Source of the DNA: Leishmania martiniquensis
Taxonomy: Eukaryota; Euglenozoa; Kinetoplastea; Trypanosomatida; Trypanosomatidae
Direction: 5' to 3'
NCBI RefSeq assembly: GCF_017916325.1
Contig: NC_090141.1
Coordinates: 202,001 to 266,000 of the forward strand
Length of the DNA: 64,000 bases
Notes under the pieces: generated by a model
Seen by the model: the letters and a program-made list of their open reading frames with translations, nothing else
Databases searched by the model: none
Told to the model about the DNA's origin: nothing
Shown: piece after piece, positions 22,601-30,572 of the stretch
Position numbering within the stretch: position 1 is the stretch's first letter
How the letters are laid out: every line of letters begins with the position of its first letter
Program-made: the position numbers and the translations under genes

Positions 22601-22956
22601 AGGAGGCGATGGCGCGGCTACAGGCACAATCGGTGAGCCCGTCAGCGAGCCCATCGCGCGAGGTGTCACAGCAGCAGGCCATGACCCCCGGCGGTGCCTC
22701 AGGGTCTGGCGCAGCTGTGCGGTCCATCAGCGCTGCGATCGATCCCCCAATGGAGCAGAGTGCCGGCGTTGCATCCGCGTCTCTTAGTACGAACTTGGCG
22801 GCCTCCCACGTACCGGCGCCGGCTGACCACCGCCAAGCAGAGCGCGTGGGTCGACCGAGCGACTCTACACCCGTTTCCTTCGCCATGGGTGGCGACGATG
22901 CAGGCAGCTCCGCCCCGGCGTCTGCGTTCGGTGCCGCCTCCTCCACAGCGTTTTAG
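13642..22956 (+). CDS. Giant membrane sensor-like protein kinase: TM segments, two PAS-like regions, FHA, STE11/MAP3K-like kinase
   Basis: Predicted 3104 residues. After a disordered N-terminus, about five hydrophobic segments lie at ~209-227, 232-253, 338-356, 406-435 and 444-465, with a Cys-rich loop between the second and third. Two PAS-like regions follow at ~903-960 and ~1144-1200 (LVHPRTGEVLCWNRYV), then more than 1000 residues of Ser/Pro/Ala/Gly-rich linker with an acidic Asp run near 1605. An FHA domain spans ~2417-2550 (GRSSKC, NGTYVN). The kinase domain spans ~2658-2985: glycine loop GKGGNA, K2689 in AVKRV, catalytic loop H2794-S-D2796-F-K-A-A-N, DFG at 2814-2816. It resembles STE11/MAP3K kinases. 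HRD is HSD, and the APE motif is replaced by DPA at 2874-2876. The activation segment carries an Ala/Gly-rich insertion. Catalytic D, K and N are present, so it is probably active. Inference: a membrane-bound sensor kinase feeding a MAPK pathway. Confidence 0.92.
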   Translation: MVSCAPVQVSPSSLRMQLPQLRPALAGATGVGPRDTAADLAAVNDESSSGYENVEASRRLYDEGDGDAGAHSADYGGDQRRLSGMHNAPQPRSSVTGRHSVLEPRTSVAPLSFPSLSGAAPASCSNSAPADGTAAGHSASVPLPPVYAERLRDRMVHGCSPHRGAARADEPAEEAFAEDDDCRSDSCECLSLRRISAALLSTTPHIAPGFLLALIGVITGVLLFLPWSRNPVHVTLMVLSGVVGCVCGLVYYVAERRWRRRRRHAYDDASGSATVYCGAGGAPGWHEPSVYGSAAPQYYVHDADDEASSEAACCGSDTLSSCCCTAGCASRCIDRQHFRVVLPTVQLLLLGVFVLVSPQVMPTWTATTAPTSGLGGGAIVADGGAGLEARYGATLYPIEAVWKCSLLHAWMGMGFALPLLWSFLVGLAHMAVLLAQHQHAGPGTLLTLVAWMSVPLLCFTFLVCISRPRPALAQEQLQRQRLRVLAAGERGMGYSTNSGVGAGAPLPLLASLSISRGRDAFGATHPSMSYSGPSSVMPAAPARAASYSSHPFRPAVLPPPPVAAYSSVSYTQTPSVRRAGDTGVTRPTAGGYANLVRSRGVRAEAAQHCGASYGDSCTAMARGREADAQRAAPQHPVRPPYDAAAPFPAASVQQGAPLSEPELFAGSGVPLHNSPTSLAFSVDTPLPPPYMQARDPSASAYSPRSPPHAAREMRFESAHGPISAVGGARHLAAPAAATFPTSEDGAPSSVPPPLVSRQLDPPPHSPIASMRAGPAAVVSSLEPTPQSSRWQEQQQQHTHVQQTLAGGDEEARVLRGGAAATATAPIAPSPWKSLPQRDAVSAAAKKRRARYRSAAAAASAAGDEGCASGVAVADASLHGHGDGGEESDGELLLSDGASLEDTCAPYLVLDCAFVIVGVSPPLCRLLGTTVDAILFRRLPDVLVWLDVVEREAVMRLVSAVAQPLRTAARARGEQKCGTGGHPARKESASAKKGRRKKGRSRGNRHDDDAEGGVRHAAQYGDDPNHNVQAETAKQLQRPSDSEAFDDVAEGAPVRRVTLRGRCPYYANGSGCTRDSSTSEDGGLWRPPFALCFDVWAERLAAPAANAAGTSLRDPRFCVVGGGPLSPAPFAIILRRPLLHGLCDALPLPLALVHPRTGEVLCWNRYVARLTGCAAYDMLGTSAYSGFLYEAPPVTATTAASQEAFSSSGRHFPPTSPRAEPIPSAHRLQCLSNMTALGAATRIGTVPGGEVASHALSRPPVESTTPTTAALQHPSPHATSPAVLLLPGARPQRQHGGAGESSPPNADDLNGAFASTDLQRHCVAPLPGFFHVPFAGAATALASAELNFLGHDGGPAATDANGSRGARQSSTGSIGRNSFRISPPELPWSLAGRGGGGSGSGNDNASGSSAGARCLRPPPPPPPPLEGRLRGTSAYDEVAASATASDADKNKRGREHGGEGDDDVAGPLYRHGAAAVRGLLFRSTLRPLRGALCSEEAGVVENLLGGPLQMDMSALDAEHAGRNAAVAGEAGGEGRMFALEGRKASADHNSGSDDGGEAVLSERHLERRQQRRRRTGRRAAGARMRNSGCEEDSGAEDQSDMDDDDDDDDIPFDENDLSKGMAATVNGGLPFAATLEQLFATKSVLCNLGLDKESAGGPRRSAASTATTTATAAPGALLNSELLPQYSLREALEELAASDAPLLLTLSEPPVYATACASAEALLQERRLSHQRVSSMVSGERGYSRAPTLANNGGDCVSVLECCRGKSPPPPPQSSLLHRQRPQVPALWGDGSASLQFVAAVREAVESYRESIEEDASGYTDLLGLLSLSGERGCAAHSVPSSLTPAPVSCAPNAAAKPALTPDAVRQLRLLKCLSDQLMQATAAYNRTRQSMRSTTRRLTDDSVAGRMSPSPPSPSLSRGRSGAPAASDADAAQERRLKAHHPRSATTPLLDKAPPIRESLGTSARPSPLQPPPPPRNPSSTGEASRTAHQRQQGSHPRRRKPGEPPVSASTGGSGEQTRIYRDPNGISPSVASENASTAAPGAVGGNSSSSILNEPPPPPSNRGAKRSAAAVDNTGERSGPQNVGEAPVKSRPRHAAKPSTTSVPPSASGGSHVGARHSGRDGAAASTPALSTSIPPSESPEEAATLRNYGRTGEVRGSATFGNSPRGGAGVCRTTAATPATPAVTSPLNATSSAVAAGPLPAMATPCHHATGAGGSALDMATLQPELSSPLPRNDTILVRGDAASEDAAGGVGILCGLARSSSSAGIRLLSPSLAAAEMAELEASGSTDPRQQRPQQRGSPKSKSDAGIGNAATAGKRAQASPRHRSSAAHKRESSLDILPGASAGSGSFYGNGELIPTSNTVSPPAGAGAGGYGTTSPSPHPARPGSGSLSANANAAAAATAAVRSTPRRPGEGAVWAVLVSRDEATIPSCCLSVHLGEEFRLGRSSKCTAVVSDSFVSSTQFSIVRTVSASTTQELQSPSSGRGERGARRGKSFTVTLYDRSANGTYVNVKKLGKDKSCVLRDKALITFRLSTSQFFLGFVFMLTDERGVPLDDRTGIGGGSALCSLLDARLSPRPLTGRRNNASITGGGGKESGSSPNTVVASPISMSASTARRNTPRALSTPDNSSFASATPNGSRRAGAPRSGRHAHRETIEWKIGEEMLGKGGNAEVYLGINLTNGQLIAVKRVRLPTCAHGRDAEQDPEAKAILQQYRSLQEEINVLSKATHPNIVQYYGSSQNSTYFNILLEFVPGGSLRHLLDNFGALSPGVILSYLHQALEGLAYLHRHNIVHSDFKAANILITEKGKVKLTDFGTARLLNRPHATAAAAAARGGGDPPSGTLRATSGQRSDDAVSLGAGGTLRVAGTLRWMDPALFHNTHSIGAADGTAAEGAAGPSGRPGGPTKAGDIWSVGCTLIEMMSGEAPWFEYDFESEEQIVNLLTYTAEPPEIPECPECPDLVIVAQTCLRMHPSQRPTCEALLRIVEEAMARLQAQSVSPSASPSREVSQQQAMTPGGASGSGAAVRSISAAIDPPMEQSAGVASASLSTNLAASHVPAPADHRQAERVGRPSDSTPVSFAMGGDDAGSSAPASAFGAASSTAF

Positions 22957-23994
22957 TGGGCTCAGCGTGTGTGTGTGCGCGCGTTTGTATGTGTATCTGC
23001 TTGCTCATAGGGCGCTGCTGGCGACAGACGATAGAATATGTCCCGTGCAGCATGGTGCACGGCAGAGCTTCTTCCTCTACGCCGTTTTGTCGCCATTTCT
23101 TTCCTCATACTCGCTGCACGCGTGTGCGCACCTCTGCTGTTCTTTGCCCAAGTTGCTCAGCCGGAAGGGGCGGCAGGGGGAAAACACGGGGAGCTGAGTG
23201 AACGGGTCGACGGCGTCACGTGTGTGTGTGTGCGTGTGGGTGGGGTGGGGTGGAGGGGGAGGATAATGGGATGGTAGGCTCGTCATGCATAGCAGGCGGC
23301 ACGCATGGGCGATGGCGCTTCTACTGCCATTGCCATTGCTTGCGGCGCCGTCGCCGTCCGCAGTCGGGGAGGAAAGGGCCGCCGGCGGGGCCGGGACGGA
23401 GGCTCGCGAGGCATTGCTGAAAGCGTTCAAGTATGCATGCGCGCCAGTAGCGCCTTTCTCCCTCTCCTTTCACTCCCCTCGCCCTGCGTGCGCATCGAGC
23501 TCCCTTCACGCCCTTTCTCCCCGTTGCACTGTGCAGCGACGATGCAGTCCATCCCCCACTCCCTTCCCTCACTGCCCCCATCTCCGCACACCTCCGCGCC
23601 ATGGCGCACGACGACTCCCTGACGGCGCGTATGCGCATATACACGCGCCAAAACACACCGCATGCCCACACAAACGCTTGGCGAAGTCACGCACATCCGC
23701 GTGCCGTCCACATTGGCCAACTCATCACTCCGCTGCTCCTGTGTCATCCTCATTTTTTTATTTGTAGGCCGCGCCGCTCTCTGCATCCCTGTGTCAGTGC
23801 ACGCCGGCCGCCATTCTAGCGCACATCGTCTCCTCCACACACACACATACACACCTGTGCACCGTCTCTCTCTCTGTCAGTCTGCTGACCAAAGGGGCCG
23901 TTTCTTTCCTTCGTGTGGCTTCTTTGACCTCGACCGCACCCTCATCAGCGCTTTAGATCTTTCTCGCTCGAGGCCCCTCCCCCCCCCCACAGAG
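22957..23994 (+). other. Intergenic/UTR region between genes 5 and 6
   Basis: No convincing gene. TG-rich runs lie near 22967-22995 and 23219-23255 (G/T-rich). Pyrimidine tracts at 23455-23480, 23555-23580 and 23745-23763 lead to the cyclase acceptor. The open frame from 23662 to 23994 contains no ATG after that acceptor. Confidence 0.6.
23742..23767 (+). promoter_or_regulatory. Candidate trans-splice acceptor for oxidosqualene cyclase gene
   Basis: A T-rich tract ends in TTTGTAG with AG at 23766-23767. No ATG in any frame occurs between it and 23995, which supports the chosen start. A second C-rich tract with AG sits immediately before the ATG (about 23976-23994). Confidence 0.6.
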
Positions 23995-26994
23995 ATGCGT
24001 GCATACGTAAGCTCCAAGAGCGAGCAAGAGGAGGTGCACACCCTCCACAACGGACCCTCTAACTCGTCGAAGGCCGCCGTGTCGGGTCCTCCAACGAACC
24101 TGTTAGCAAGTGCCGTAGCGGATGCCTTCGCGCTTGCCGTCTCCACCCTGCGTCGCCTCTACGCGCGGGTCTCGGGCATCACTTCGCCTTATGCGGCGGC
24201 GCACGAGCGTTTCGTTGAGTACCAGCGCACCCTCCCCGTGCGCACAGTCGTGCCGGAGCCACCGAACACGCTGCGCGATTACATTCGCCATCAGCTGTGT
24301 CGCATCGGCCGCATGTATTTCCTCTTCCTCTTTTTCTTCTTCACATGGCCACTCTGGCTCGCGCTGCATCTGCTGCTGAAGCTGCTCGATGTGCATCAGC
24401 GACGGATTTTGCTGGAGCGGCACCGCAACTGGCGACACTCGAGCGTGCCGCACATTCGCGCCAACGTGCACCAGCCTCCCGAAGAGTTCCCGCGGGAGGG
24501 TTGGCATCTGCGCTGCGAGGATGGCCGCCATGAGTGGTACTTCGGGGCGCCGCTGCTCGATGGGGAGCGGCATAATGAGCTCGGCTTGGCACAGCTGTGC
24601 GGCCTGCACACCGTCGCGGACTATCACGAGCTGCTTCGCCAGCGCGCCACGTCGGCCGATGGGAACGACGGCCAAGAGCAGGAGGGCAGCGGCGGCACCG
24701 GCGGCGGCAGTAGAGCAGCAGCAGTGGCCTCGGTGCGGCTGCCCGACGTCCTCCATGACAAGTGTACGAAGCGCGCCTTTGTGGAACGGTATCACATGGG
24801 CCTCATCCCCGCCTCGCCCCCGAAGCCGCGCACGACGTCGGAGGCGGCCATGGACGACGGCCTCCGCTTTCTGCTGAGGCTGCAGGACCCCTTCTCGGGC
24901 CATTGGCCGAACACCTACAGCGGCTGCCTCTTCCTCTTTGGCGGCTTCATCATCGCCAACTACATCGTGGCGGGAGGGGATACGCGGCGCATGTTCTCGA
25001 TGCACTCCTGCCACCGCCACGTCAACGTGGCCTTCCGCGGCAGTCACGCGAAGCGGCGCAGCAGCTGCGGCGATTACCCGGAGCGCATCTTGGGTGTCTC
25101 TGCAGCCGAAAGCGCTGGCGAGGAGGGCTGTCGGTGCGGCGAGGCTACGCGCGCGGAGCTGATCCGCTACATGCGCAATTACCAGAGTGAAGATGGCGGG
25201 TGGGGACAGCACACGGAGGGCCACAGCACAATGATGGGAACGGTGCTGAACTACGTCAGCTGCCGCCTTCTGGGTGTGCCAGCGGACGATCCGCAGCTCT
25301 CGCGCGCGCGCAACTGGATCCTGGCCCGCGGCGGCGCGACTACGACGCCGATGTGGGGCCGCGTGTGGCTGTGCATCCTTGGCGTGTACAGCTGGGAGGG
25401 CGTGAGCCCTATCCCGCCAGAGATGATCCTGATGCCGGACTGGGTGCCCTTCTCGCTGGGCAGGATGTGGTGCCACAGTCGCGTCATCGCCATCCCGTTC
25501 TCGTACTTGTACGGCCTGCGCTGGTCGGCGACCGCATTTCCGTCGACGCTGTCGCTGCGCGAGGAGCTCTACACAGAGCCGTATGGCGATATCTCCTGGC
25601 GCAGCTTCCGCGGCATGTCGTGCGAGCTGGACGTGTACTCCCCGCCCTCACCGTTATTTCGCGCCTTCGCGGGCTTGCTGGACCTCTACGAGCGACACCC
25701 CATTCCGTTCCTGCGGCGATACGCGCTGGAGGTGAATTGGCGCCACATCGCCTATGATGACGAGAACACGCACTTCATCTGCCTTGGCCCCGTCAACAAG
25801 GCCCTCAACATGCTCGTCACGTGGCTTCGCGAGGGCGAGCACAGCGCCCGCTTCCAAGAGCACTGCCATCGAGTGCCGGACTACTTGTACATGCAAGACA
25901 CCGGCATGGCGATAAGTGGCTACAACGGATCACAGCTGTGGGACACGTGCTTCTCGGTCCAGGCAATCTGTGCGTGCCGCCGGGAGATGATGTTCCCGGC
26001 GGAGATGGAGCTGGCTCACCACTACATCGATGTTGCGCAAGTGCAGGAGGACCCGATGGCGGCCGACTACTTCTATCGCCATCGCACCAAAGGCGCGTGG
26101 AACTTCTCCACGAGGTCTCAGGGGTGGCAGGTGTCGGACTGCACGGCGGAGGGGCTGCGGGTGCTGCTGCTCTTGCCGCAGTATGCATTCCCACAGCGGC
26201 GCATCTTCGACGCTGTGGATGAGCTGCTGTCGCTGCGCAACAGCGGCCTTGTTGGCGATGGCGGGTGGGCGTCGTATGAGCCGACGCGCGGCCCGGCGTA
26301 TTGCGAGCTGCTCGATTGTGCGGAACTCTTCAAGGACGTCATGATCGACTACAGCTACGCCGAGTGCAGCAGCAGCTGCGTGCACACACTGTCACTTTTT
26401 CGAGAGCGCTACCCGCACTACCGCCGCCGCGACGTCGACCGCGCCATCAGCGAGGGCATCGCATGCGTGCTTGGCAAGCAGCAGCCAGACGGGGGCTTCT
26501 ACGGCAGCTGGGGTGTCTGCTACACATATGCTGCGTGGCTCGTCGCTGATGCGCTTCAGGCGTCGAAGGAGCTCCCTGACATGGCCGTGCACCCGAACTG
26601 CGTGAAGCTCGTGAACTTTCTTCTCGCTCACCAAGGCACCGACGGCGGGTGGGGCGAAGACGTCAGCGCAGCCTCTCGGCGGATGTGGGTGGACAACCCA
26701 GACGGGAGCCAAGTGGTGAACACCGCGTGGGCTGTCATGGCCATCATCTGCGCCGCGGGCAAGGCCGCGCACACGGAGCCGGTGCGGCAGCGCCGCATCC
26801 GCGACGCGGTGGACCGTGGTGTGCAGCTCATCATGTCCCGCCAGCTTGCGAGCGGGGATTGGGCGCAAGAGCGTATCAGCGGGGTCTTCAACGGCAACAA
26901 TCCGATCCACTACCCCGGCTACAAAAATTCAATGCCAGTGTGGGCGCTCGGCAAGTACAATAGGTGGAAGCGGGCGTATGTGGTGGCCGCGTAG
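23995..26994 (+). CDS. Oxidosqualene cyclase (lanosterol synthase) with long N-terminal extension
   Basis: The enzyme cyclises 2,3-oxidosqualene to lanosterol, the first cyclic step of sterol (ergosterol-type) synthesis, on ER-type membranes. Predicted 999 residues against about 730 for the usual family member. The catalytic DCTAE motif is at 715-719, preceded by Val (VSDCTAE), the residue typical of lanosterol rather than cycloartenol synthases. Several QW-type repeats are visible: QSEDGGWG, KQQPDGGF, HQGTDGGWG, and a C-terminal SGDWAQE. The extra sequence is an N-terminal ~260-residue extension that includes a strongly hydrophobic, Phe-rich segment at ~104-131, likely a membrane anchor, and a Gly/Ser-rich insertion near 225-245. 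The start at 23995 is the first ATG after the acceptor. The product assignment is very secure; lanosterol specificity rests on motif reading only. Confidence 0.95.
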   Translation: MRAYVSSKSEQEEVHTLHNGPSNSSKAAVSGPPTNLLASAVADAFALAVSTLRRLYARVSGITSPYAAAHERFVEYQRTLPVRTVVPEPPNTLRDYIRHQLCRIGRMYFLFLFFFFTWPLWLALHLLLKLLDVHQRRILLERHRNWRHSSVPHIRANVHQPPEEFPREGWHLRCEDGRHEWYFGAPLLDGERHNELGLAQLCGLHTVADYHELLRQRATSADGNDGQEQEGSGGTGGGSRAAAVASVRLPDVLHDKCTKRAFVERYHMGLIPASPPKPRTTSEAAMDDGLRFLLRLQDPFSGHWPNTYSGCLFLFGGFIIANYIVAGGDTRRMFSMHSCHRHVNVAFRGSHAKRRSSCGDYPERILGVSAAESAGEEGCRCGEATRAELIRYMRNYQSEDGGWGQHTEGHSTMMGTVLNYVSCRLLGVPADDPQLSRARNWILARGGATTTPMWGRVWLCILGVYSWEGVSPIPPEMILMPDWVPFSLGRMWCHSRVIAIPFSYLYGLRWSATAFPSTLSLREELYTEPYGDISWRSFRGMSCELDVYSPPSPLFRAFAGLLDLYERHPIPFLRRYALEVNWRHIAYDDENTHFICLGPVNKALNMLVTWLREGEHSARFQEHCHRVPDYLYMQDTGMAISGYNGSQLWDTCFSVQAICACRREMMFPAEMELAHHYIDVAQVQEDPMAADYFYRHRTKGAWNFSTRSQGWQVSDCTAEGLRVLLLLPQYAFPQRRIFDAVDELLSLRNSGLVGDGGWASYEPTRGPAYCELLDCAELFKDVMIDYSYAECSSSCVHTLSLFRERYPHYRRRDVDRAISEGIACVLGKQQPDGGFYGSWGVCYTYAAWLVADALQASKELPDMAVHPNCVKLVNFLLAHQGTDGGWGEDVSAASRRMWVDNPDGSQVVNTAWAVMAIICAAGKAAHTEPVRQRRIRDAVDRGVQLIMSRQLASGDWAQERISGVFNGNNPIHYPGYKNSMPVWALGKYNRWKRAYVVAA

Positions 26995-28409
26995 AGAGGT
27001 TGATCGCTGGCGGCGAAATGTAGGTGCGTGCGTACATGTACATTCATGTGTAGGTGGTGTGTATGTGTGTGTGTGGTGGTGGTGGTGGTGGGAAGCCACA
27101 CAGCCGCTTTCTCCCTTCTCTTATCTCCTGCCGTTGCTGAAGCACTTGTGATGATGGCACAGGGTGACGCATCGATGCGGAGGCGGCCTGCGTGATGTGT
27201 CGCGGCGAAGCCGCCTGCTCCAGTGGACACGTTCGCACCCTTCACATGATAGAAGAGGTATCAACACGACGCGAGAGCGCATCTGACCCGGCCCTCGCAC
27301 TGCCTACTGGCGGCGTGGGGGAGCCTGGGAAGCCGACAGGTCGGGGGCGGGGGGAGGGAGCGGCAGAAGGCGGCGACTGACATCATCGTAGTGGCTGTGA
27401 GGCGACTTAGGATGCCGAGGCCGTGCTCGGATGGCGAAGTCTGTCCACGGCTGAAGCGCGCGCCTCTGCCGCTGCTTCTCACGACCCGATTCAGGACCTT
27501 TTTGTGAGAGGCCTGGCGTGACTGAGTGGGAGTGACAGCTCACGTGTGCCTGCTGGCTAACGGAAGAGGAAACGGGCGCGGTGGCGTAACGCATCGTTTC
27601 TCATGTTCGTATGAGCACACCGACACGATGACACCCCAATTCCACAGCCCCTCATCTCTGTTACCGTCATCGCTTCATTCGCCCCTCTCCCCATCCCCCG
27701 CTGGTGCACTCAGTGCGTACACGCACACGCTAAACCGCACGCTCGCGCTTTGACTCGGATGTCCATCGCGCCTCGCACTCCCCTCCGCGCACAAGCAATC
27801 GAGCAGCAGCACCGCTAACCCCATTCACCTGCGTCTCCTCCATTACTATATCGCCTCGCTCTCGTGGTGGCACCACCCGCGGCTCGACGCATCGCATTTC
27901 ATTTCGCCTTCCCTCCCCCCTTTCCCCACATCCGCCCCCGGTCCCCCCGCCCCGCTCTGTCGGCATTCTTCAGCACGCAGGCACAGGCACGGACACATCA
28001 AAGACATATCTTGAATACTGAGCACACACTGTCGACCCGCCGTTGCCATTGCGCTTCACTCCCCCCTTCTCCTCCCCTCCACTGCCCTATTACGAAATCC
28101 TTCACTCGCTGCTTGTGCGATAGACACGCTCGCCTGTGGCCGCCCCAGCACGAACGTACGCACACGCGACGAGAGGGCGCGGCATCGGCAGGGACGCAGA
28201 GGTGATCCAAAGGCGGCACGGGAACATTTTTTCTTTTTCGTGTTGTGCTGTGTTGTGTTTGGCTGCGCACTCTCCACCGCGGAGTGAAAGCGAATCGCTC
28301 TTCCCCTCTCTCGGGCCCCCGTAGAGCCCTCAAACAAGCGCGGGCCATCGACGACGCTTCAGAGAGCGCCAGCGAACGCGAAGCACACATACACACAGAG
28401 AGCGAGAGA
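26995..28409 (+). other. Intergenic/UTR region between genes 6 and 7
   Basis: No convincing gene in 1.4 kb. A TG run merging into GGT repeats lies at about 27058-27091. Pyrimidine-rich tracts occur at 27680-27700, 27905-27960 and 28055-28085, and a T-rich stretch lies near 28227-28260 before the gene 7 acceptor. Confidence 0.6.
28298..28324 (+). promoter_or_regulatory. Candidate trans-splice acceptor for gene 7
   Basis: A C/T tract ends in CCCCCGTAG with AG at 28323-28324. The first ATG downstream is at 28410 and opens with Met-Gly-Cys, an acylation signal. Confidence 0.5.
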
Positions 28410-30572
28410 ATGGGGTGCGCGGGCTCCAAGACGAAGGCAGGGCGAAGACGCGAGGGGTCCGCAGAGGCCCCCGGAGGGGTGGCGACTGTGGAGGCGGTGA
28501 TTGCCCGCTCCTTCGAGCCAAGAGGTGATCGCGTGAATGAGTGGCTGACGAGCACCGTCAGGGCGAATACCGCTGAGAGGGATGAAGACATGGATCCCCA
28601 ATCGCCGGGGCGAGCGTCCGACGCGACGGCTGAGGGGAAGCCGGCTCTCGGCGCCTCTACTACTGCTGCCGCTGCTGCTGCTACTGCTACTGACAGTGCG
28701 GCGGGTGAGCCAGCGCGCACGGTTCTGGAGGCGGCAGATACGGAGACAAAGCCGCAGCTCGGCGAAGATGCCCCAGAAGAGACCGATGGCGTCTCCAAGA
28801 GCGCCGGTGCGGTGACGCAGTCGTCAGCGAGCAGCACGCCGGCGTCCCCACAACCGCAGGTGGCCGAAAAGGACGACACCAGCGCTGGCAGCCTCATCCG
28901 CTTGGAGATGGATGGCAGCGAAACTGCGAAGGAGGCGGCGGCGGACGAGGTAGAGGTGGAGCTCTCCCCGCCGTACTCGTTGCCGCCAGCGGAGTCGGAG
29001 CAGCGGCCCGGCCCCGACCATGCACCCGCAACCGAACCCGCACCTTCTCCCTCGCTACCGGCAGTGGAGGTGGTGGTGTGCGACGCGAAGGCAACGCAGC
29101 TGGCCGCCGCCGAGAGCGTGCAGGTTTCAGAATCGAAGGGCGAGTTGCCACGCCCACCACCACCACAGGACATCCAGAGGCTTCGGCGCGTGCGGGCCTC
29201 GGTGTCCTCGAACACATCTGCTTCTTCTCGCCGCCCGATGACGGGGGAGGAGCGGCTCGCTGCCTCTACGGCCTCCGCGCCGCGCCGCCACTCGCGGAAG
29301 TCGAGCGTCGCAGATTCGTTCTCTGTTGGCGTGCAACCGGTACGGGAGCCGGCGCCGCGCCAGCACCGGGGCTCCGTTGCAGCTGCCGCTCCTCCTGCGC
29401 CGCGCGGCGGAAGAAGAGGCGGTCATCGCGATGCTGCGGCGGCGCTGCCGTCGACGAGCGCGTCGTCATTGATTTCGGTGACATCCGTTATTCAGGACGC
29501 CCTGGTGCCCGCTGGTACGCTATCGGAGCACGTGGTGGCACGCAGTCGTCGTGATGCCAGCGGCCGCGAGGCGGGCTCGCCGCAACTGGACATGAAGCCG
29601 TCGCGTTACCGTGAGAGCCTGGACGGCACAGGGGCACCGCACTCGCAGCAGCCCTTGCACCCCGCACCAACATGGTGGCGGCGCGGCTTCACCTCTCCCA
29701 TTCCGTATCGCCAGGGCTACACGAACCCGGCCCCGGATGCTGGCCCCCTCACGTGCCGCCCACTAGCAACCTATTTGCCCCCGCCGACGGCGTACGTTAT
29801 CGGGGCTGCCGGCAGTGCGCCGCCTCGACTCTTGTTGAACCCGTCAGCGTTTGCCGCTATCGAAGCGTCCACAGCGGAGCTCCTCGAGTCGCACACGCTG
29901 CGCCTGGCTGGCGCCCATGCCGGCGCAGCGGCGCTGACCGGTCACGACCGGGAAAGCGAGGCGTCAGCCTCCATATCGCGGCGCTCTGCGGCGCCATGGA
30001 TGACAGCGCCACTCGCAGAGCGACTGCCGACATCGAAGGTGGGGTCGTCTGTGTACCAGGAGCCGCTGAAGATGCCTCCACCGCAGCTATACGGGCCTGC
30101 GTACGACCCCGCGGCGGCGCTACCGTCGCCCGCTGCTGACTCTTCGCACTCGCGCAGCAGCCAGCCACCAAGGCGCGCTGCCCCAGCAACTCAGGTGCAG
30201 CAGCAGCAGCAACGCTACCCCGCAGATCTCTCCTCGGGGCAGCCTTCCGAGTACCACACACCTAGTCAGTCGAGCGTGCGAGTGAGAGCCGCGGCCACTG
30301 GCAAAGGGAAAAACGGCGGCTTCGGCGCTGATCCCGCTGGCGTGGGCGGCATGCATGACGCGGAACAGGAGCTGGACGTGTACGAGCAGCAATACGGCAA
30401 CGCGCAGGAGCCGCGCGAGGACAGCGTCGCCACCTACGAGCCGTCGACCACGGACGATGTGCCGACAAACGCGGCTGTGCTGCTGCCGGCGGGCCGCGAT
30501 GGAGGCAGCTCACCGATGCTGCGATATCCTTGGCGCGGCGGCTCGAACACCAGCGAAGACGAGGGCGCTTAG
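28410..30572 (+). CDS. Predicted N-myristoylated/palmitoylated hypothetical protein (MGCAGS)
   Basis: Predicted 720 residues. I do not recognise the family. The N-terminus MGCAGSKTKAGRR is a strong N-myristoylation signal (G2, S6) with Cys3 available for palmitoylation and following basic residues, so the protein is probably bound to the inner face of a membrane, such as the plasma or flagellar membrane. The rest is Ala/Ser/Pro/Glu-rich and mostly disordered, with scattered Arg-Ser clusters near 265-300 and some aromatic/Pro/Tyr-rich sequence around 410-480. There is no enzyme motif. The frame is open upstream to 28245 but has no suitable ATG after the acceptor, and the acylation motif fixes the start. 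It is the first of three adjacent genes with such N-termini. Confidence 0.82.
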   Translation: MGCAGSKTKAGRRREGSAEAPGGVATVEAVIARSFEPRGDRVNEWLTSTVRANTAERDEDMDPQSPGRASDATAEGKPALGASTTAAAAAATATDSAAGEPARTVLEAADTETKPQLGEDAPEETDGVSKSAGAVTQSSASSTPASPQPQVAEKDDTSAGSLIRLEMDGSETAKEAAADEVEVELSPPYSLPPAESEQRPGPDHAPATEPAPSPSLPAVEVVVCDAKATQLAAAESVQVSESKGELPRPPPPQDIQRLRRVRASVSSNTSASSRRPMTGEERLAASTASAPRRHSRKSSVADSFSVGVQPVREPAPRQHRGSVAAAAPPAPRGGRRGGHRDAAAALPSTSASSLISVTSVIQDALVPAGTLSEHVVARSRRDASGREAGSPQLDMKPSRYRESLDGTGAPHSQQPLHPAPTWWRRGFTSPIPYRQGYTNPAPDAGPLTCRPLATYLPPPTAYVIGAAGSAPPRLLLNPSAFAAIEASTAELLESHTLRLAGAHAGAAALTGHDRESEASASISRRSAAPWMTAPLAERLPTSKVGSSVYQEPLKMPPPQLYGPAYDPAAALPSPAADSSHSRSSQPPRRAAPATQVQQQQQRYPADLSSGQPSEYHTPSQSSVRVRAAATGKGKNGGFGADPAGVGGMHDAEQELDVYEQQYGNAQEPREDSVATYEPSTTDDVPTNAAVLLPAGRDGGSSPMLRYPWRGGSNTSEDEGA

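Noticed and set aside
24103..25476. 457-codon open frame on the minus strand
   Set aside because: It lies wholly antisense to the cyclase core with its conserved DCTAE and QW motifs; it is a shadow of GC-rich codon bias.
27998..29215. 405-codon open frame on the minus strand
   Set aside because: Antisense to the acylated gene 7 and its leader, Ser/Ala-rich, no other strand gene in the window.
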